Part shown: positions 25,861-33,909 of the stretch, piece after piece
Numbering within the stretch: position 1 is the first letter of the stretch
How the letters are laid out: each line of letters begins with the position of its first letter
From: Bradyrhizobium aeschynomenes
GTDB taxonomy: Bacteria > Pseudomonadota > Alphaproteobacteria > Rhizobiales > Xanthobacteraceae
Direction of reading: 5' to 3'
Assembly: GCF_013178945.1 (NCBI RefSeq)
Contig: NZ_JABFDM010000009.1
Location: forward strand, 186,001-250,000
DNA length: 64,000 nt
Program-made: the position numbers and the translations under genes
Notes under the pieces: generated by a model
The model's input: only the letters and a program-made list of their open reading frames with translations
The model's database searches: none
What the model was told of the DNA's origin: nothing

Positions 25861-25889
25861 TTGACACTGGCTTCGAAGGCTGATCCAAT
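25861..25889 (+). promoter_or_regulatory. Candidate promoter of the second binding protein gene
   Basis: A perfect -35 TTGACA (25861-25866) is followed after 17 bases by TCCAAT (25884-25889), a 4 of 6 match to the -10. Just before it, GG at 25846-25847 and GC at 25858-25859 are 10 bases apart, the spacing of a sigma-54 promoter (TTGGCCCGGATTCTGCT). Either would let the second binding protein and the transporter be expressed without the first. Confidence 0.4.
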
Positions 25890-25960
25890 TTTGTGCAGCT
25901 CCGCGATGATGTTTGGCGGGGCGCTTTTTTTGGCAATCAGCACCACACTGGAGTCGATGA

Positions 25961-27754
25961 ATGAACGAGCGTGACCTCCGTAGCCAGATCGCTGATGTCA
26001 AAACAGGGCGCCTGTCGCGGCGCGAATTTGTGCAGCGGATGATTGCCGTGGGACTGACCGCGCCGATGGCCGGCGCGATGCTCGCCCATTCCGGCGTCGT
26101 CCAGGCGGCCGAACCGATCACGTACAAGCCGACCAAGGCCGGGGGCGGCGGTCCGCTCAAGCTGCTGTTCTGGCAGGCGCCGACCTTGCTCAACCCGCAT
26201 TTCGCCAACGGCACCAAGGATCAGGAAGCGAGCCGGCTGTTCTACGAGCCGCTCGCCGGCTGGGATGCCGACGGCAATCTGGTGCCGATCCTTGCCGCCG
26301 AAATTCCGAGCAAGGAGAACGGCCTGCTCGCCGCCGACGGTCTTTCCGTCACCTGGAAGCTGAAGCAGGGCGTGAAATGGCATGACGGCAAGCCGTTCAC
26401 CGCCGACGACGTCATCTTCAACTGGGAATATTCGGTCAATCCCGATACCGCCGCAGTGTCCGTCGGCAGCTATCGCGGCATCAAGTCGATCGACAAGATC
26501 GACGACTACACGGTGAAGCTGAACTTCAAGCAGCCGACGCCGTTCTGGGCCGATCCGTTCGTCGCTGCCTACGGCCTGGTCATTCCGAAGCATCTGTTCG
26601 CCGACTATATCGGCGCCAAGTCGCGCGAGGCGCCGACCAACCTGAAGCCGGTCGGAACCGGCCCCTACGTCTACGTCGACTTCAAGCCCGGCGATTCCAT
26701 CGCCGCCAAGCGCAATCCCGATTATCACCAGGCCAACCGGCCGTATTTCGACACGGTCGAGGTCAAGGGCGGTGGTGACGCGGTGTCCGCGGCGCGTGCG
26801 GTGCTGCAGACCGGCGAGTACGACTACGCCTACAATCTGCAGGTCGAGGACGAGATCCTGACCAAGCTGGAAGCCGGCGGACAGGGCAGGGCGCAGCTCA
26901 CGGTCACCGGCCATATCGAGTACATCGCGCTCAACACCACCGATCCCTGGACCGAGGTCGACGGCGAGCGCTCCAGCGTGAAGACCAAGCATCCGTTCTT
27001 CACCGACCCGGCGGTGCGCAAGGCCATCAACCTCCTGATCGACCGCGCCTCGGTGCAGAAGTTCATCTATGGCCGCGCCGGCGTTGCGACCGCGAACTTC
27101 CTCAACAACCCGGAGCGCTTCCGCTCGCCGAACAACAAGTTCGAGTTCTCGATCGAGAAGGCCAACCAGATCCTGGAGGAGGCTGGCTGGAAGAAGAATT
27201 CGTCCGGCATTCGCGAGAAGGACGGCAAGCCGATCAAGCTGGTGTTCCAGACCTCGATCAACGCGCCGCGCCAGAAGAACCAGGCGATCATCAAGCAGGC
27301 GTTCCAGAAGGCCGGCATCGAGGTCGAGCTGAAGTCGGTGGTGGCTTCGGTGTTCTTCTCCTCCGACCCGGCCAACCCCGACACCTATCCGCACTTCTAC
27401 TGCGACATGGAGATGTACCAGACCACCATGCCGCAGGCCGACCCACAGTTCTTCATGAACCAGTTCACCTCGTGGGAGGTTTCGACCAAGGAGAACAAGT
27501 GGCAGGGCCGCAACATCTCGCGCTGGCGGAACAAGGAGTATGACGAGACCTACAAGCAGGCCTCGAGCGAGCTCGATCCGGTCAAGCGTGCGGCGCTGTT
27601 CATCAAGCTCAACGATCTCGTGGTCCAGGACAACTACATCCTGCCCGAGATCAACCGCCGCAACTGCATCGGTCTGAAGAACGGCATGGTCGCGAACAAG
27701 AGCGGCTGGGACAACGATCTCTGGCAGATTGCCAACTGGTATCGCGAGACCTGA
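25961..27754 (+). CDS. Peptide ABC transporter binding protein 2 (Tat-exported)
   Basis: A 597-residue family 5 solute-binding protein, the tandem paralog of the preceding gene and identical to it in length. The twin-arginine signal is GRLSRREFVQRMIAVGL. The two proteins agree through long blocks (YKPTKAGGGGPL, FWQAPTLLNPHFA, VEDEIL, KSGWDNDLWQ near the C-terminus) and differ mostly in surface-like positions and in the ligand-facing middle. It is followed 44 bp later by the first permease gene. Duplicate binding proteins sharing one transporter usually widen substrate range; that is inference here. Confidence 0.9.
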   Translation: MNERDLRSQIADVKTGRLSRREFVQRMIAVGLTAPMAGAMLAHSGVVQAAEPITYKPTKAGGGGPLKLLFWQAPTLLNPHFANGTKDQEASRLFYEPLAGWDADGNLVPILAAEIPSKENGLLAADGLSVTWKLKQGVKWHDGKPFTADDVIFNWEYSVNPDTAAVSVGSYRGIKSIDKIDDYTVKLNFKQPTPFWADPFVAAYGLVIPKHLFADYIGAKSREAPTNLKPVGTGPYVYVDFKPGDSIAAKRNPDYHQANRPYFDTVEVKGGGDAVSAARAVLQTGEYDYAYNLQVEDEILTKLEAGGQGRAQLTVTGHIEYIALNTTDPWTEVDGERSSVKTKHPFFTDPAVRKAINLLIDRASVQKFIYGRAGVATANFLNNPERFRSPNNKFEFSIEKANQILEEAGWKKNSSGIREKDGKPIKLVFQTSINAPRQKNQAIIKQAFQKAGIEVELKSVVASVFFSSDPANPDTYPHFYCDMEMYQTTMPQADPQFFMNQFTSWEVSTKENKWQGRNISRWRNKEYDETYKQASSELDPVKRAALFIKLNDLVVQDNYILPEINRRNCIGLKNGMVANKSGWDNDLWQIANWYRET

Positions 27755-27798
27755 TCGCGCCATCAGCATGACCAGCCAGACATCGTAGAGGTGGAGCG

Positions 27799-28758
27799 AT
27801 GGGAAACTACCTTCTCAGGCGCCTCATCGTCGCCGTGCCGAGCCTGCTCGGCATCAGCCTCATTCTGTTCGTGCTGCTTGCGCTAGCGCCGGGCGATCCG
27901 TTCGGCGAGCTCGCGAGCAACCCGAACATTCCCCCGGAGGTTCGCGAGGCCCTGCGCGTCAAGTTCGGCATGGATGATCCGATCATGGTGCGCTACGTGC
28001 GCTGGCTGGTCGCCATGATCCATGGCGATTGGGGCTTCTCGTTCGCCAGCCGAGTCAACGTCGACACCCTGATCCTGCAGCGCATCCCGGCCACGCTCTA
28101 CGTGGTCGGCACCGCGCAGCTGCTGGCGCTGATCGTGGCGATCCCGGTCGGCGTGCTGGCGGCGCGGCGGCCCTATTCGATTTTCGACCAGATCGCCAAC
28201 ACCTTCGCCTTCATCGGCTTCTCGCTGCCGACCTTCTTCACCGGCCTGCTGCTGATCCTGATCTTCAGCGTCAATCTCGGCTGGCTGCCGTTCGTCTATC
28301 GTGCCGACATCCAGGCCACGGGCTGGATGTGGTGGTGGGAGAACTTCAAGCAGGCGGTGATGCCGGTCACCGTGCTCGGCCTCTATCAGGCCGCGTCGTA
28401 TACGCGCTACGTGCGTTCGGCCGTGCTCGACGTCATCAAGCTCGATTACGTCACGACGGCGCGCTCCAAGGGGCTCGACGAGAGCAAGGTCATCGTCAAG
28501 CACGTGGTGCGCAATGCGCTGATCCCGGTGGTGACGCTGGTGGCGCTGCAGATGCCCACGGTGTTCGGCGGCGCCATCGTCACCGAGCAGATCTTCCGCA
28601 TTCCCGGCATCGGCTCGCTCCTGATCAGCGCGATCCTCGCCAACGATACGCCCGTCATCATGGCGGTGACCTTCGTGTTCGCCTGCCTCGTCGTCCTGTT
28701 CAACCTCATCGCCGATATCCTGTATGGCTGGCTTGACCCACGCATCTCCTTCCGTTGA
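27799..28758 (+). CDS. Peptide ABC transporter permease, DppB type
   Basis: Inner-membrane permease of 319 residues with about six helices. The N-terminal block NYLLRRLIVAVPSLLGISLILF, the early LALAPGDPF and the EAA loop TARSKGLDESKVIVKHVVRNALIP are typical of DppB/OppB. It should pair with the next gene product to form the channel. Its last 35 bp overlap the next gene. It belongs to a five- to six-gene operon with two binding proteins and two ATPases. Confidence 0.93.
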   Translation: MGNYLLRRLIVAVPSLLGISLILFVLLALAPGDPFGELASNPNIPPEVREALRVKFGMDDPIMVRYVRWLVAMIHGDWGFSFASRVNVDTLILQRIPATLYVVGTAQLLALIVAIPVGVLAARRPYSIFDQIANTFAFIGFSLPTFFTGLLLILIFSVNLGWLPFVYRADIQATGWMWWWENFKQAVMPVTVLGLYQAASYTRYVRSAVLDVIKLDYVTTARSKGLDESKVIVKHVVRNALIPVVTLVALQMPTVFGGAIVTEQIFRIPGIGSLLISAILANDTPVIMAVTFVFACLVVLFNLIADILYGWLDPRISFR

Positions 28759-29665
28759 GACGGCGCTCGCGCCGGCTTCGAAGAAACGCCGCTTCTCGCC
28801 CGGACGAGATGCCATCAGGCGCTTCCTGCGCCATCGCCTCGCGGCCGTCAGCATCGTCGTGCTGGCGCTGCTGGCGCTCGCGATCGTCGTCGGCCCGTGG
28901 ATCTGGCGGGTGCCGATCAACGAGATCGATTTCACCGCGCGGCTCGCGGCGCCGTCATGGGACCATCCGTTCGGCACCGATGATCTCGGCCAGGATCTTC
29001 TCGCCCGCATGATCTATGGCGGCCGCATCTCGCTCGCGGTCGGCTTTGCGGCGATGGCGGTCGGCCTGTTCGTCGGCGTCGTCATCGGGGCCATTGCCGG
29101 CAACTCCAAGGGGCCGGTCGATGCCGCGCTGATGTGGCTGACCGACCTGTTCCTGTCGCTGCCGCAGCTGCCGTTGCTGCTGCTCGTGATCTATCTGTTC
29201 CGCGACCTGCTGAAGGGCCTGGTCGGGCCGGAGGGCGGCACCTTCGTCCTGATCGTGCTGGTGATCGGCGGCTTCCGCTGGATGCCGGTGGCGCGGCTGG
29301 TGCGCGCGCAGTTCCTGTCGCTGCGCGAGAAGGAGTTCGTCGAAGCCGCGCGCGCGCTCGGCGCCTCCAATTTCCGTCTCGTCGCACGTCACATCCTGCC
29401 GAATGCGCTCGGCCCGGTCATCGTCGCCGGCACGATCGACGTCGCCGCCGCGATCATCGCGGAATCGACGCTGTCGTTTCTCGGCCTCGGCTTCCCGCCG
29501 GACATTCCAACCTGGGGCCGGCTGTTGTTCGACGCCAAGGACTATCTCGACATCGCGCCGCATTGGGCGCTGTTCGCCGGCGGCGCGATCTTCCTCACCG
29601 TCATCGCGATCAACTTCATCGGCGATGGCCTGCGCGATGCGCTCGATCCGCGGAAGGTGATGTGA
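28724..29665 (+). CDS. Peptide ABC transporter permease, DppC type
   Basis: Second permease subunit, 313 residues. After a polar N-terminal tail the first helix is at about residues 40-60, then HPFGTDDLGQDLLARMIYGGRISL, a hallmark of DppC/OppC, and the EAA loop EAARALGASNFRLVARHILPNA. ATG at 28724 overlaps the DppB-type gene by 35 bp; no later start is better supported. Its stop codon overlaps the next start as TGATG, implying coupling. Confidence 0.93.
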   Translation: MAGLTHASPSVETALAPASKKRRFSPGRDAIRRFLRHRLAAVSIVVLALLALAIVVGPWIWRVPINEIDFTARLAAPSWDHPFGTDDLGQDLLARMIYGGRISLAVGFAAMAVGLFVGVVIGAIAGNSKGPVDAALMWLTDLFLSLPQLPLLLLVIYLFRDLLKGLVGPEGGTFVLIVLVIGGFRWMPVARLVRAQFLSLREKEFVEAARALGASNFRLVARHILPNALGPVIVAGTIDVAAAIIAESTLSFLGLGFPPDIPTWGRLLFDAKDYLDIAPHWALFAGGAIFLTVIAINFIGDGLRDALDPRKVM

Positions 29666-30663
29666 TGGACGCGCGCGTAGCTCCGCTCCTCGAGATCAAG
29701 GGGCTGAAGACCTATTTCAACACCGACGAGGGCCAGGTTCAGGCCGTCGACGGCGTCGACATCTCGATCGGCAGCGGCGAGACCCTGTGTGTCGTCGGCG
29801 AGTCCGGCTCCGGCAAGACCGTGACCGCGATGTCGGTGCTGAAGCTGATCGCGATGCCGCCCGGGCGCATCGCGGGGGGCCAGATCCTGTGGCGGGGCCG
29901 CGACCTGGTGCCGCTGGGCTCGTCGGAGATGAACAAGATCCGCGCCAGCGAGATCGCGATCGTGTTCCAGGAGCCGATGACCTCGCTCAATCCGGTGTAC
30001 ACGGTCGGCGACCAGATCGCCGAGGTGATCCGGCTGCATCAGGGCCTGTCCAAGAAGGCGGCGATGGATCGCGCGGCGGAGATGCTGGCGCTGGTGCAGA
30101 TCCCCAATCCGAAAGCCCGCGTGAACGATTATCCGCATCATTTCTCCGGCGGCATGCGCCAGCGGGTGATGATCGCGATGGCGCTGTCGTGCAATCCCAA
30201 GCTCCTCATCGCCGACGAGCCGACCACGGCGCTCGACGTGACGATCCAGGCGCAGATCCTCGATCTGCTGCTCGACATGAAAGAGCGGCTCGGCATGTCG
30301 ATCATGCTGATCACCCACGCCATGGGTGTGGTCGCCGAGGTCGCCCAGCGTGTCGTCGTGATGTATGCGGGCCGGGTGGCGGAGGAGGCGCCGGTCGATC
30401 GCCTGTTCGCCAATCCACGCCATCCCTACACCCAGGGCCTGATCCGCTCGATCCCGCGCATCGATCTCGCAGCGGTCAAGAAGAGCCGGCTGGAGAGCAT
30501 CCCGGGCAGCGTGCCGAAGCTGGTCAATCCGCCGGAGGGGTGCCGCTTCGCCTCGCGCTGCCGCTTCGCCATTCCCGATTGCAGGATCGCGCAGCCTCCG
30601 CTCCGCGAGATCGAGCCCGGCCACAAGGTGGCGTGCATCCGCGCCGAAGAGACGTTGCTGTGA
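29665..30663 (+). CDS. Peptide ABC transporter ATP-binding protein, DppD type
   Basis: First ATPase of the importer, 332 residues. Walker A is GESGSGKTV, the signature is FSGGMRQRVMIAMAL, Walker B is LLIADEPTTALD and the switch His is LLITHAMGVVAEV. The C-terminal oligopeptide-type extension NPPEGCRFASRCRFAIPDCR carries the conserved cysteines that can hold an iron-sulfur cluster in related ATPases. The start ATG at 29665 overlaps the previous stop and the stop overlaps the next ATG, so translation is coupled on both sides. Confidence 0.94.
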   Translation: MDARVAPLLEIKGLKTYFNTDEGQVQAVDGVDISIGSGETLCVVGESGSGKTVTAMSVLKLIAMPPGRIAGGQILWRGRDLVPLGSSEMNKIRASEIAIVFQEPMTSLNPVYTVGDQIAEVIRLHQGLSKKAAMDRAAEMLALVQIPNPKARVNDYPHHFSGGMRQRVMIAMALSCNPKLLIADEPTTALDVTIQAQILDLLLDMKERLGMSIMLITHAMGVVAEVAQRVVVMYAGRVAEEAPVDRLFANPRHPYTQGLIRSIPRIDLAAVKKSRLESIPGSVPKLVNPPEGCRFASRCRFAIPDCRIAQPPLREIEPGHKVACIRAEETLL

Positions 30664-31661
30664 TGATCGAAGCTGCCATTGCCCCTTCCACCGCGCCGGC
30701 GCCGCTGCTCACGGTGCGCAACCTCACCAAGGCGTTTCCGATCCGCGGCGGGCTGCTGAAGCGCCAGGTCGGGAGCGTGCGCGCGGTCGACGGCGTCAAC
30801 TTCCACATCGAGCCGAGCGAAACCTTCGGCCTGGTCGGAGAGTCCGGCTGCGGCAAGTCGACCACCGGCCGCTGCGTGCTCCGGCTGATCGAGCCGAGCT
30901 CGGGCGAGCTGAAGTTCGAGGGTAAGGACGTCATCGCGCTGTCGGGCGAAAACCTGCGCGCGCTGCGCCGCGACATCCAGATCATCTTCCAGGATCCGTA
31001 CGCCTCGCTCAACCCGCGCATGACGATCGGCGCCATCATCGGCGAGGCGCTGACGATCCATGGGCTGGCGGCATCGCGACAACAATATGAAGCGCGCATC
31101 GTCCATCTGCTCGAGACCGTCGGCCTGCAGGCCGACCACATGACGCGCTATCCGCACGAATTCTCCGGCGGCCAGCGTCAGCGCATCGGCATTGCGCGTG
31201 CGATCGCGGTCGAGCCCAAGCTGATCATCTGCGACGAGCCGGTGTCGGCGCTCGACGTCTCGATCCAGGCGCAGGTCATCAACCTGCTCGAGGATCTGCA
31301 GCAGAAGTTCGGCATCGCCTATCTGTTCGTCGCGCACGACCTCTCGGTGGTTGAGCACATCAGCCGCCGCGTCGCGGTGATGTATCTCGGCCGCATCGTC
31401 GAGACCGCGCCGTCACGCCAGCTCTATTCGGCGCCGAAGCATCCCTACACCGAGGCGCTGCTGTCGGCGGTGCCGATCCCGGATCCGAGCGTGAAGCGCA
31501 AGCGCGTCCGTCTCAAGGGCGAGGTGCCGAGCCCGATCAATCCGCCGTCGGGCTGCCATTTTCACACCCGCTGCCCGATCGCCAAGGACGTGTGCAGCAA
31601 GGAAGTGCCGCCGCTCAAGGCGAGCGACGAGGGGCATCTCGTCGCCTGCCATTTCCGCTGA
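30663..31661 (+). CDS. Peptide ABC transporter ATP-binding protein, DppF type
   Basis: Second ATPase of the importer, 332 residues. Walker A is GESGCGKSTTGRC, the signature is FSGGQRQRIGIARAI, Walker B is LIICDEPVSALD, and FVAHDLSVVEHI holds the switch His. The phrase FQDPYASLNPRMTI and the C-terminal PSGCHFHTRCPIAKDVC are typical of DppF/OppF. ATG at 30663 overlaps the stop of the previous gene. It is the last gene of the operon; the chemoreceptor gene converges with its end only 18 bp away. Confidence 0.94.
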   Translation: MIEAAIAPSTAPAPLLTVRNLTKAFPIRGGLLKRQVGSVRAVDGVNFHIEPSETFGLVGESGCGKSTTGRCVLRLIEPSSGELKFEGKDVIALSGENLRALRRDIQIIFQDPYASLNPRMTIGAIIGEALTIHGLAASRQQYEARIVHLLETVGLQADHMTRYPHEFSGGQRQRIGIARAIAVEPKLIICDEPVSALDVSIQAQVINLLEDLQQKFGIAYLFVAHDLSVVEHISRRVAVMYLGRIVETAPSRQLYSAPKHPYTEALLSAVPIPDPSVKRKRVRLKGEVPSPINPPSGCHFHTRCPIAKDVCSKEVPPLKASDEGHLVACHFR

Positions 31662-31679
31662 CGCGGGTCTGGTCGCGCG

Positions 31680-33665
31680 TTACGCCGCCTGGCGGTCGGA
31701 GACCAGGGCCGTCAGTCGCGCCGTCTGCTCGGGGTTCAGCGTGAACTGCACGAGCGCCGTTCTGTCGCCGACGCGGGTGACCGTGCCCGGCAGGTCGGAC
31801 ACCATGCCACCGATCGCGAGCGTCACCGACGTGTTCACCGACAGGCGCACCGGAACGGATTCGAGCAGGGCGCCGCCGAGCGACAGGTTGCGAACGACGA
31901 CCGAGATGGGGTCCCCGTTCACCTGCAGCGTGCCCGGGCGATTGATGTTGAGCCGGGTCGAGAGCCGGCGGTCGACGTCGGCCGTGGAGGTCCGGATCAC
32001 GCGGACCAGTTCGGTGCGCAGCCGCTGTACCTTCTCGGCGACAGTGGTCGAGCCGTCGCGGATGTCGGTCGAGCGCCGGCCGGCCTCGCTGGCCTCGCGG
32101 GACACCTCGGCGATCTGAGTGGCGACCTCGCGGGCCGCGGCCGAGGTCTCCTCGACCGTGCGCGAGATCTCGATGGTTACGCTGTTCTGCGCCTGGATCG
32201 CGTCCGCAATTCCGGAGGATACCGCCTCGACGTTGCGGATGACCTCTCCGATTGCGCCGATCGAGCTCACCGAGGCTCGCGTCGAGTCCTGGATCTCGGC
32301 GATCTGCTGCGCGATCTCACTGGTCGCTTTTGCGGTCTGCTCGGCCAGTGACTTGACCTCGGAGGCGACGACGGCAAAGCCGCGGCCGGCGTCGCCGGCC
32401 CGGGCGGCCTCGATGGTCGCGTTCAGCGCCAGCAAATTGGTCTGTCCGGCGATTTCGCTGATCAGGCTGGTCACGGCGCCGACCTTGTCGGCCGCTTCCG
32501 ACAACTTCGCAATCGTCGCCTGGGCCTCGGACGAGGCCGCCACGGCCTTGCGCGTCAGCTCGCGCGAAGAGTTCACCTGGCTGGAAATCTGCGAGATCGA
32601 TGCGGCGAGCTGCGACGAGGCCTTGGCGACCGTCTGCGTGGTCGCGAGCGCCTGCTCGGCGGCCGCCGCGACGCTGCTCGAGTTGCGCTCCAGCGTCAGG
32701 GCGCTGTCGGTCATCGACTTGGCGTTACCGGCCATCTGGCCGGTGCCCTCGGCGACCTCGCCGACGGCCCTGCTGGCGGCCTGCTCCACCGCCTCCGCCA
32801 TCTCCTGCAGCGCCTTGCTCTTGATCCGCTCGGCGACCTGGCGCTGCTCATCCTCGAGCATGGCGGTCTGCCGCGCCTTTTCCTCGGTCTTCTGCCTGAA
32901 CTGCTCGATCGAGCGCGCCATGTCGCCGAGCTCGTCGCTGCGGGTCAGGCCCGGCAGCTTGATCTCGAAATTGCCGTGGCCGAGCTCGGTCAGCGCGGCG
33001 CCCATGGACGCCAGCCCCGACGACATCCGGCGCGCGATGATCAAGGTGATCGATCCGATGATCAGCATCACCAGCATTGCGGCAATGAACACGCCGCGCT
33101 TGCTCTCCCACATCTGCGCTTCGAGATCGTCGACATAGACGCCGGTGCCGATGATCCAGCCCCAGGGCTCGAAGCCGGCGACGTAGGACATCTTCGGCTG
33201 GGGCGCGTCCTTGCCGGGCTTCGGCCACATGTAGTCGACCACGCCGGCCTTCTGCCGCTTGACGACGTCGACCATCTCCATGAACAGCCGCTTGCCGTTC
33301 GGATCCTTGTTGTCTGCGAGGTTCTGGCCGTTGAGCTCCGGCTTGATCGGATGCATGACCATCTTCGGGGTCATGTCGTTGATCCAGAAGTAGTCACCGC
33401 TGCCATAGCGCAGCTTGCCGATTCGTTCCGCCGCCTTCTTCTGCGCGGCCTCGGGCGCGATCTTGTCGCGCGCGATCGAATCGTATTCCTCGCGCGCGAT
33501 GCTGAGGGCGGTCTCGGTCAGATGGGTGAGCTCGCTTTGCCGCTGATCCTTCAGGGCCGTCGCGAGATTCTGGCTTTGCGTCGCAGCGAGCCCGATGAGT
33601 CCACAGAAAGACAGCCCGATGATCGCGTAGATCCGCAGGGCAAGAGAAAAGCGCGGCTGAGCCAT
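31680..33665 (-). CDS. Methyl-accepting chemotaxis protein with C-terminal PilZ domain
   Basis: A 661-residue chemoreceptor. It has a transmembrane helix at about residues 10-30, a periplasmic single Cache domain (KLRYGSGDYFWINDMTPKMVMHP), a second helix near 190-210, a HAMP linker, then the signalling coiled coil with the conserved hairpin EIAGQTNLLALNATIEAARAG (about 400). Unusually, the last 95 residues are a PilZ-like domain: RLSTR is the RxxxR motif and NLSLGG the (D/N)xSxxG motif for cyclic di-GMP binding. It thus may sense a periplasmic ligand and cyclic di-GMP together. It converges with the peptide transporter operon. Confidence 0.92.
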   Translation of the reverse strand: MAQPRFSLALRIYAIIGLSFCGLIGLAATQSQNLATALKDQRQSELTHLTETALSIAREEYDSIARDKIAPEAAQKKAAERIGKLRYGSGDYFWINDMTPKMVMHPIKPELNGQNLADNKDPNGKRLFMEMVDVVKRQKAGVVDYMWPKPGKDAPQPKMSYVAGFEPWGWIIGTGVYVDDLEAQMWESKRGVFIAAMLVMLIIGSITLIIARRMSSGLASMGAALTELGHGNFEIKLPGLTRSDELGDMARSIEQFRQKTEEKARQTAMLEDEQRQVAERIKSKALQEMAEAVEQAASRAVGEVAEGTGQMAGNAKSMTDSALTLERNSSSVAAAAEQALATTQTVAKASSQLAASISQISSQVNSSRELTRKAVAASSEAQATIAKLSEAADKVGAVTSLISEIAGQTNLLALNATIEAARAGDAGRGFAVVASEVKSLAEQTAKATSEIAQQIAEIQDSTRASVSSIGAIGEVIRNVEAVSSGIADAIQAQNSVTIEISRTVEETSAAAREVATQIAEVSREASEAGRRSTDIRDGSTTVAEKVQRLRTELVRVIRTSTADVDRRLSTRLNINRPGTLQVNGDPISVVVRNLSLGGALLESVPVRLSVNTSVTLAIGGMVSDLPGTVTRVGDRTALVQFTLNPEQTARLTALVSDRQAA

Positions 33666-33909
33666 GAATGTACCCGGGCACGAGAAGGATCAAATTCCCG
33701 AGCGAATTTAAGGAATCGCAGTTGATGCCCGGTTAAGTGACCATGGTAGCATCATGCCGAATTGAGGCCGTCTTGCACGTAGTACTACGGACTACGCGGC
33801 CGAAAGGTTCGCACGGAGACGAACTCAACGCAGCGGCTCGGCTCCGGCGCCGCCCCACCGGCGGTTGTCGGGGACGCACGCGGTGTCGGGCCTCGGCTCC
33901 TCGTGTCGC

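Noticed and set aside
33778..33789. Perfect 12-bp palindrome CGTAGTACTACG upstream of the chemoreceptor gene and beyond the feruloyl-CoA synthase stop
   Set aside because: It is isolated, with no second site and no promoter elements that I can see; kept only as a note.
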